Below are positions 21,915 through 27,036 of a DNA stretch of 27,036 bases, piece after piece. This DNA is from AG-12 sp027339635 (GTDB lineage: Bacteria > Chloroflexota > Dormibacteria > Aeolococcales > Bog-877). Every line of letters starts with the position of its first letter. The first letter of the stretch is position 1. Location of the stretch: NCBI GenBank assembly GCA_027339635.1, contig DAHWNZ010000035.1, positions 1-27,036 of the forward strand, read 5' to 3'. A program made the translations under genes and the position numbers. Below the pieces are notes generated by a model. The model did no database searches. It had not been told where the DNA came from and saw nothing but the letters and a program-made list of their open reading frames with translations.

Positions 21915-21920
21915 TAATCT
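21915..21920 (+). promoter_or_regulatory. -10 box before the amidohydrolase operon; short leaderless frame follows
   Basis: TAATCT lies seven bases before an ATG at 21928. That ATG opens a 30-codon frame that ends at 22020, overlapping the amidohydrolase start at 22013. It may be a translated leader coupling ribosomes into the operon, or the mRNA may simply start here. The rest of the 171-base gap shows nothing. Confidence 0.4.
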
Positions 21921-22012
21921 TGCCTCCATGACCCTCTCGGGGCGAGTTCATTTCCCGGCCCGGGTGAAGGGCTCTGGGCGGTCTTCCCATTCCCCCAGGA
22001 GCGACACCGACC

Positions 22013-22852
22013 ATGATTGACGGACATTGCCACGTGCTGCCGCCGGAGCTCAGGGAACCGGGGTCGCCGGCCTGGGAGGACCCCTGGTTTGCCGTTTGCC
22101 ATGCGACCAAGTCGCCCCGGTTCGCCGCGGGCCGGGACGTGCTTGCTGCCATGGATGAGGTCGGCATTGAACAGGCGGTGATCTTTGGATGGCCGTTCGC
22201 GGACCCTGCCCTGCTGCGCGAGAGCAACGACTACACCGCTTCCGAGGTCAAGGGCGGCGGTTGGCGTCTGCGGGGCATGGCCACGGTGAACCCTTCTGAC
22301 CAGGGAGCCGTGGCGGAGCTGGCGCGCTGCCAGGCACTTGGCCTCCGGGGCCTGGGAGAGCTGAACTGCGACGCCCAGGGATTTGAGCCTGTGTGGGGTG
22401 GCGGTCTGCGGGCAACTCTCAAGGCCTGCGAGGAGATGGATTGGCCGGTGCTCCTCCATGCCAGCGAACCGGTGGGGCACCCCTATGCAGGCAAGGGGAC
22501 AGCCACCCCCGCCAAGATGTGGGGATTCCTGCCTCCTCTCCTCGACGAGGCGCCGCGCCTGCGCCTCTGCCTCGCCCACCTTGGAGGGGGCCTTCCGTTC
22601 TACAGCCACATGCCCGAGGTGAGGTCCCTCTGCAAGCGTCTGTGGTTCGACACGGCGGCGATCCCGTTCCTCTATGGGACCGAGGTGCTACCCGCGCTGA
22701 TCGCGCTGGTCGGGTCTGGTCGCGTCTGCTTTGGCAGTGACTTCCCGCTGCTGCGCCCGTCGCGCTATCGGGCCCACCTGCAAAGCCTGGGCGAGGGGCC
22801 GGGCGGAGCCTGGTTGGCTGCGTCGACTCTCTCATGGCTCGGGGACCCCTGA
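22013..22852 (+). CDS. Amidohydrolase-2 family metal-dependent hydrolase (TIM barrel)
   Basis: A 279-residue enzyme of the amidohydrolase-2 superfamily. It starts IDGHCHVLP, the N-terminal H5-x-H7 metal site, then VLLHASEPVG (third ligand region), LAHLGGG (a His in the fourth strand) and FGSDFPLL (the final Asp near residue 242). The substrate is not predictable; relatives include decarboxylases and hydrolases of ring compounds. A GGAG tract (CCAGGAGCG) lies about a dozen bases before ATG 22013. Its stop shares one base with the next start (TGATG), so it is co-translated with the glycosyltransferase. Confidence 0.85.
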   Translation: MIDGHCHVLPPELREPGSPAWEDPWFAVCHATKSPRFAAGRDVLAAMDEVGIEQAVIFGWPFADPALLRESNDYTASEVKGGGWRLRGMATVNPSDQGAVAELARCQALGLRGLGELNCDAQGFEPVWGGGLRATLKACEEMDWPVLLHASEPVGHPYAGKGTATPAKMWGFLPPLLDEAPRLRLCLAHLGGGLPFYSHMPEVRSLCKRLWFDTAAIPFLYGTEVLPALIALVGSGRVCFGSDFPLLRPSRYRAHLQSLGEGPGGAWLAASTLSWLGDP

Positions 22853-24174
22853 TGGCGGTGTCGGAGGGTCTTGGGGCGCACCCGGATCACGCGCTCCCTC
22901 TGGCCTTCGCCGTGATCTCCATGGAGGGCCCGGATCAATACAGCCAGGCCGGTGGCCTGGGGGTGCGGGTGTCGCAGCTGACCCGGGGCCTGGCCCAGAT
23001 GGGTTATCCGGTGAGCCTCTTCTTCGTGGGTGATCCGGCCCTGCCTGAGCATGAGCGCCGTGATGGGGTTGACCTGGTGCGGCTGGCCCAGGAGGTCTCA
23101 GCCCTCTTCCCCAAGGGCATCTACCAAGGGGAGGAGGTCAAGAGGGACCACCTCACAGCGACTCTGCCTCAAGCGCTGGTGAGTGAGTGGGCCGAACCGC
23201 AGGTGCGGGCGGGCCGCACCCCCATCTTGCTCTTCGAGGAGTGGCATACGGCGCAGTGGACACGGATGGTCTCGGACCTGCTCTGGCGGCTGGGACTGCG
23301 CGAACGCTGTGTCCTGATCTGGAACGCCAACAACCAGTTCGGCTTCGAGACGATCGACTGGAGGGCTCTGGACTTCACCGCCACCGTGACCACCGTGAGC
23401 CGATACATGCGGGTGCTGGTCCGGGGGCGCGGCGTCGACGCCATGGTTATCCCCAACGGCATACCGAGCGCGCTGCTGGCCCGCCCTGACTCCGCCGAGG
23501 TGAGGCTGCTCCGCCGCGCCGGAGGGGAAAGGCAGACAATCTTGAAGATTGGCCGATTCCATAGGGACAAGCGCTGGCAACAGGCGATTGCGGCGCTGAT
23601 CCACCTGCGCTCCCTGGGCCACCCGGTGCGCCTGCTCGCTCGGGGGGGTGGCGAGCCCTACGGCCAGGAGCTGCTCGCCGAAGCGCGCGCGGCAAACCTG
23701 GATGTGGTGCGCTGGACCAGCCGAGTCGACAGCGCCGCCGACCTCGCGCGAGCGCTGCTGACCCATCCTGATGCGGACCTCATCGAGCTTGCGAGCTTTC
23801 TTCCGGAAGCGCTGCTCCCCTCGCTCTACTCCTCGTCTCTGGCGGTGCTGGCCAACTCTGGTTTCGAGCCCTTCGGTTTGGTTGGCCTGGAGACGATGGC
23901 GGCCGGGGGAGTCGCCGTGGTGGGGGCGACCGGGGAGGACTACGCCCGCCACCTGCACAACTCCTTGGTGGTGCAGACCGATGACCCCCTGGAGCTGAGC
24001 GACGGCGTGATCCGGCTGCTCCGGGATGGATCCTTGAGGACGAGGATCCGGCGGCAGGGAAGGGCCACCGCGAGAACCTACACCTGGGAGGAGGTCATCT
24101 CCACCGAGCTGCTTCCCCTGCTTCCCCTGATGGCCAGACATCAGATGGCGCTATGGCCTGAGCCCGGAATTTGA
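22852..24174 (+). CDS. GT4-family glycosyltransferase
   Basis: A 440-residue GT-B glycosyltransferase. The N-domain has SQAGGLGVRVSQLTRGLA, the glycine-rich loop of the glycogen-synthase-like GT4 enzymes, then LLFEEWHTAQWTRMV and the WNANNQFGFETIDW segment. The C-domain has ILKIGRFHRDKRW and the donor-binding E-x7-E motif, E339-PFGLVGL-E347. It probably transfers a sugar from a nucleotide donor, perhaps for a glycan or glycolipid; neither donor nor acceptor is known. The start at ATG 22852 overlaps the previous stop; an in-frame ATG at 22834 is the alternative. The gene stop overlaps the transporter start by four bases. Confidence 0.9.
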   Translation: MAVSEGLGAHPDHALPLAFAVISMEGPDQYSQAGGLGVRVSQLTRGLAQMGYPVSLFFVGDPALPEHERRDGVDLVRLAQEVSALFPKGIYQGEEVKRDHLTATLPQALVSEWAEPQVRAGRTPILLFEEWHTAQWTRMVSDLLWRLGLRERCVLIWNANNQFGFETIDWRALDFTATVTTVSRYMRVLVRGRGVDAMVIPNGIPSALLARPDSAEVRLLRRAGGERQTILKIGRFHRDKRWQQAIAALIHLRSLGHPVRLLARGGGEPYGQELLAEARAANLDVVRWTSRVDSAADLARALLTHPDADLIELASFLPEALLPSLYSSSLAVLANSGFEPFGLVGLETMAAGGVAVVGATGEDYARHLHNSLVVQTDDPLELSDGVIRLLRDGSLRTRIRRQGRATARTYTWEEVISTELLPLLPLMARHQMALWPEPGI

Positions 24175-25406
24175 GGCCGGACCCGGGCACTGGGGCCGGG
24201 CGGCGCCCAGGTCCGGCGCTCTTCCTCATCACCTTCTGGATAGGGTTCAATCTGCGTGCGTCGCTGCTGGGGGTGCCACCTGTACTCTCTGTGATCCGCG
24301 CTGACCTTCACCTCAGCTACACCCAGGTTGGGCTGCTGAGCGGGGTACCCATCTTGTGCTTCGGCCTCAGCGCCCTGCCGGCATCCGCCATGGTCCGCCG
24401 GTTCGGGAGCTACCTGGTGGTCGCCTTGGGGCTGGGGTTGGCTGCGGTCGGAGAGTTGGCGCGTGTAGTGCCCCTCGGGGGCGCTTTCTGGTTGTTTGCG
24501 GGGACCGTCCTCCTGGGGGTGGGAATCGCTATGACCCAACCCGGGCTCCCGGCCCTCTTTCAGCGCTGGTTCTCCGGTCGGGTCCAGCAGGGTTCGATCA
24601 CGCTGACCCTGGGGATCACGACGGGGGAGATGGTTGCCGCCAGCATCTCTCGACCGGTCCTCTACTCCGCGCTGGGCAGCTGGCAGGCCACGATGTTGGT
24701 ATGGGGGCTGAGCGGAGCCAGCTGTTTTGCGATTTGGGTGACACTGGTTCCCAGGGCGCCGGTCGGGCTGGCATCCGGTGAACCCTGGGAGCTGCTGCCG
24801 CTCCTCAGGTCGCCGAGGATGTGGGCCCTATACCTCTGCTTTGGCGGCCAGTCCCTGGTGTTCTTCGCGGCCAACACTTGGATCCCGATCTCGGTGCCCG
24901 GGGGGCCGCACGGGGCGCTCTCCAGCATCACCTTGGGGGTGCTGAACGCGGTCATGATACCGGTGGATGTGGGGCTGATCCTGGTGCGGCGTCGCTTCGC
25001 CACCGACCGGCGCTTCTACCTGGCCAGCAGCCTGGTCACCGTTGCGGGCGCCCTCGGCTGGCTGGAGCTGGGGGGCCGCCTGCCGCTTGTGTTCGCCGCT
25101 CTTATGGGAGTGGGAGTCGCCATGAACTTCGCCGGGCTCCTGGCCTATGCGCCCTTGGTGGCGCCCCCAGGCCGGGTCGCGCCGCTCACCGCTGTGATGC
25201 TCACGGTCGGATACATCTGCGCCTTCTGCGGGCCGTTCCTGGGTGGCCTGGCAATCGACCTTGGCGGGGGAGACCGCTCTCCCTTCATCCCCATATTGGC
25301 GGCAGCCATCATGATGGTGGTTGCGTCAGTGGGCATCCGGCCGAACCTGCCGGCATCCATAGGCGTCGGGCCGGCACCGGACTTACTCGAGCCCAGCCGA
25401 CCATGA
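24171..25406 (+). CDS. MFS transporter, CynX/NimT-like
   Basis: A 411-residue, 12-helix transporter. It begins at TTG 24171, in a TTGA overlap with the glycosyltransferase stop. The N-terminal helix carries NLRASLLGVPPVLSVIRADL and LSYTQVGLLSGVPILCFGL, the signature seen in the cyanate-type (CynX/NimT/YycB) branch, and a basic MVRRFG loop follows helix 2. Central helices include GVGIAMTQPGLPALFQRWF. Members move small anions or solutes; the substrate here is unknown. It ends 33 bases before the MBL-fold gene, so the amidohydrolase, glycosyltransferase, transporter and hydrolase may share one transcript. Confidence 0.88.
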   Translation: MRPDPGTGAGRRPGPALFLITFWIGFNLRASLLGVPPVLSVIRADLHLSYTQVGLLSGVPILCFGLSALPASAMVRRFGSYLVVALGLGLAAVGELARVVPLGGAFWLFAGTVLLGVGIAMTQPGLPALFQRWFSGRVQQGSITLTLGITTGEMVAASISRPVLYSALGSWQATMLVWGLSGASCFAIWVTLVPRAPVGLASGEPWELLPLLRSPRMWALYLCFGGQSLVFFAANTWIPISVPGGPHGALSSITLGVLNAVMIPVDVGLILVRRRFATDRRFYLASSLVTVAGALGWLELGGRLPLVFAALMGVGVAMNFAGLLAYAPLVAPPGRVAPLTAVMLTVGYICAFCGPFLGGLAIDLGGGDRSPFIPILAAAIMMVVASVGIRPNLPASIGVGPAPDLLEPSRP

Positions 25407-25439
25407 GTGATCTCAACTTTGGGTAGAGGAGGTGAGAAG

Positions 25440-26069
25440 GTGGGAGATCTGGTGCAGGAGCCCGAATGGGATTACGAAGGAGAGGTCCTGGTCAGGCGGC
25501 GTCGGGTGGGCCCGTATGACAACTCCGCGTACGTGGTGGCCTGCCTCCAAACGAAGGCCGCAGTTCTGATCGACGCCGCAAATGAAGCGGATCGGCTCAT
25601 CGAAGCGATTGGCGACCTGAACTTGGTCGCCGTACTCGAGACCCACGGCCACGCCGACCACTGGCAGGCGCTGGCCGCGGTTCGGGACCGGTTCTCGGGG
25701 GCGTGGGTCGGAGCCCATGAGGCGGATCTGGAGATGTTTCCGCCGCCGCCGCCCGGCCACCGGTTCGAGCACGGAGAGGAGATCGTGTTCGGGACCTGCC
25801 GTCTCAGGGTGCTGCACACCCCAGGACACACACCGGGGAGCGTCTGCTTCCTCGGGCCTGGCATGGTCTTCACCGGGGACACCCTGTTCCCGGGTGGCCC
25901 GGGAGCCACCCGGCCACCGCTTGGCGACTTTCCCGCCATCCTGGCCAGCATCAGGACCCAGCTCATGGGTCTTGACCCGGCGACCCTGGTGTATCCCGGA
26001 CACGGCGAGTCGACCACAATCGGGGCGGAGGCGCCTAGCTTTTCGGAGTGGGAGAGGCGGGGAAGCTGA
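25440..26069 (+). CDS. MBL-fold metallo-hydrolase (glyoxalase II-like)
   Basis: A 209-residue metallo-beta-lactamase-fold hydrolase. Start GTG 25440 is chosen for the strong AGAGGAGGTGA seven bases upstream; the frame continues to 25407 without a better site. The two-zinc motif is complete: THGHADH (H69, H71, D73, H74), LHTPGHTPGS (about residue 136), FTGDTLF (bridging Asp) and VYPGHGES. The glyoxalase-II-like branch (YcbL/hydroxyacylglutathione hydrolase) fits the length and the GATRPPLGDF segment; the thiol ester substrate is unknown. It is the last gene of the plus-strand run, with a hairpin just after its stop. Confidence 0.9.
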   Translation: MGDLVQEPEWDYEGEVLVRRRRVGPYDNSAYVVACLQTKAAVLIDAANEADRLIEAIGDLNLVAVLETHGHADHWQALAAVRDRFSGAWVGAHEADLEMFPPPPPGHRFEHGEEIVFGTCRLRVLHTPGHTPGSVCFLGPGMVFTGDTLFPGGPGATRPPLGDFPAILASIRTQLMGLDPATLVYPGHGESTTIGAEAPSFSEWERRGS

Positions 26070-26085
26070 GCCGGGGCTCAGCCCC
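26066..26085. terminator. GC-rich hairpin between convergent MBL hydrolase and rnhB
   Basis: CTGAGCC-GG-GGCTCAG (26066-26081) can pair, or alternatively GGGGC-TCA-GCCCC (26073-26085). It lies between the two convergent stops (26069 and 26096). No T-run follows on either strand, so an intrinsic terminator is possible but not strong. Confidence 0.4.
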
Positions 26086-26095
26086 GCATGACCCC

Positions 26096-26695
26096 TCAGA
26101 ACGGCAGCTCATCGTCGAGGTGGATGAAGGACAGGCGGTGGTATGGGCTCGGGCCCAGCCGCCGCAGTGCAGCCATGTGCCCCGGGCTGCCATACCCCTT
26201 GTTCGCCGCCCAGAGGTAGCCGGGGGCCCGCGAGTCGAGGTCGCGCATTAGGCTGTCGCGGTGAACCTTGGCCACGATTGATGCCGCTGAGATCGCGGGC
26301 ACCAGGGCATCGCCACCGATGACGGATCGGTACGGCCTGGCAGAGTTAAGGCGGAGGTTGCCGTCGACAAGGAAGCTCTCCGCCTCAACCTGCTCCATCA
26401 GCTGTTCGAACGCCCACCGGTTGGCCCAGCCGATGCCCCTGCCGTCGATCTCGTTCGGCCCCACCTCCACCACCCTGCAGACTGTGGCGACCTCTCGTAT
26501 CACCGAGTCGACCCGCTCGCGCTGGGTGGCCGTCAGTCGCTTGCTGTCGCGCAAGAGCGGGTGAGCAAACTGGGGCGGCAGCACAACTGCCGCTGCCACC
26601 AGCGGCCCGGCCAGCGCCCCGCGACCCACCTCGTCGAGTCCGCAGACCGGGACATAGCCCTTTGGGAGCTCCCCTGAGGGCACGGCTGAGGACAC
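26096..26695 (-). CDS. rnhB: Ribonuclease HII
   Basis: A 199-residue RNase HII, which removes ribonucleotides from DNA and RNA in hybrids. The catalytic acidic residues are D21-E22 in GLDEVGRGALAGP, then VDGNLRL (third Asp, near residue 117) and the final ISAASIVAKVHRDSLM segment (fourth Asp, near 138). KGYGSPGH, the substrate-binding loop, is complete. It starts at GTG 26695, about 60 bases from the divergent carboxyltransferase start, and its stop is 26 bases from the convergent hydrolase. Length and motif order are normal for the family, so it is probably functional. Confidence 0.96.
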   Translation of the reverse strand: MSSAVPSGELPKGYVPVCGLDEVGRGALAGPLVAAAVVLPPQFAHPLLRDSKRLTATQRERVDSVIREVATVCRVVEVGPNEIDGRGIGWANRWAFEQLMEQVEAESFLVDGNLRLNSARPYRSVIGGDALVPAISAASIVAKVHRDSLMRDLDSRAPGYLWAANKGYGSPGHMAALRRLGPSPYHRLSFIHLDDELPF

Positions 26696-26741
26696 GACCG
26701 CAGTGTAACCTCCGGGGCTGGGAGGCCTCTTTGGCTGTCCC

Positions 26742-26747
26742 TATACT
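26742..26747 (+). promoter_or_regulatory. -10 box for the carboxyltransferase gene
   Basis: TATACT lies ten bases before the ATG at 26758, leaving a leader of only a few bases; no ribosome-binding site is present. This resembles the leaderless starts elsewhere in the window. Confidence 0.5.
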
Positions 26748-26757
26748 CGGAAACTGC

Positions 26758-27036
26758 ATGACCAAGTCACCGTCCGGGCGGAGCCGCGAGGTGCAGCGCG
26801 ATCGCCGTGCCGAGCTGCAGCAGCGGGTGAGAGCCGCCAACCTGGGCGGACCGGAGCGCTACCGGAGTCGGCTAGACAGCCAGCGGAAGTTGCCGGTGAG
26901 AGACCGCCTGGCCCTTCTGTTCGACCCTCAGACGCCGTTTGTCGAAGATGGCCTGCTGGCCAATTCGGAGAGCGAGGAGGAGATGGGGGCGGACGGAGTC
27001 GTGACCGGGCTCGGCTTGGTTCACGGCCGGCGCGTG
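26758..27036 (+). CDS. Acyl-CoA carboxylase carboxyltransferase (beta) subunit, partial
   Basis: The first 93 codons of a gene that runs off the right edge. The product begins with a basic helix (SREVQRDRRAELQQRVRAAN), then GGPERYRSRLDSQRKLPVRD, RLALLFDP, and GLLANSESEEEMGADGVVTG, the typical N-terminus of propionyl-CoA/acetyl-CoA/methylcrotonyl-CoA carboxylase beta subunits (the RL..LLD....E.. segment followed by the GDGVVTG strand). Its partner, a biotin carboxylase subunit, is not in the window. Which acyl-CoA it uses cannot be decided from this part. Confidence 0.85.
   Translation, partial: MTKSPSGRSREVQRDRRAELQQRVRAANLGGPERYRSRLDSQRKLPVRDRLALLFDPQTPFVEDGLLANSESEEEMGADGVVTGLGLVHGRRV

Overview
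The window is GC-rich bacterial DNA, probably from an actinomycete or a related soil phylum such as Chloroflexota/Dormibacterota. The hints are strong G/C bias at third codon positions, many GTG and TTG starts, and several -10 boxes placed 6-10 bases before a start codon, as in leaderless transcription. The phylum is inferred; no marker gene here settles it.

About 1-15043 is the right-hand part of an integrated mobile element. Its right end lies at the 3' end of a tRNA-Leu(UAA) gene (minus strand, 15043-15125), next to a complete tyrosine integrase (13807-14955) and four phased TGCTCCA repeats. The left end is outside the window. From left to right it carries a partial membrane-protein gene, a MobF-type relaxase/helicase, a divergent ribbon-helix-helix-like protein, three ~60 bp repeats, and a partition operon (ParA plus two paralogous DNA-binding partners) preceded by GGCCANTGGCC palindromes. 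A Lon-type AAA+ ATPase without a protease domain follows, then a cargo block of mostly minus-strand genes. The cargo includes a beta-class DNA methyltransferase fused to an Mrr-like nuclease domain, which appears to start at ATC, and several uncharacterised proteins. No type IV secretion genes and no replication initiator are visible, so the element looks mobilisable, or conjugative with its transfer genes to the left.

Right of the tRNA is chromosomal backbone. It starts with a four-gene sulfur-relay operon (DsrE/TusD, DsrF/TusC and DsrH/TusB-like proteins plus an E1-like MoeB/ThiF enzyme). An envelope run follows: a two-helix membrane protein, a PMT-family mannosyltransferase and a second large GT-C-like membrane protein. 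Next come an amidohydrolase, a GT4 glycosyltransferase and an MFS transporter in an overlapping operon, then an MBL-fold hydrolase. Convergent rnhB and the start of a divergent acyl-CoA carboxylase carboxyltransferase gene close the window.

The most unusual points are: (1) about 120 residues of ~25-residue tandem repeats inserted between the two tyrosine pairs of the relaxase; (2) the apparent ATC start of the methyltransferase-nuclease, with a strong ribosome-binding site; (3) the protease-less Lon-type ATPase; (4) a ParA system with two tandem paralogous partners and palindromic sites both upstream of and inside the operon.
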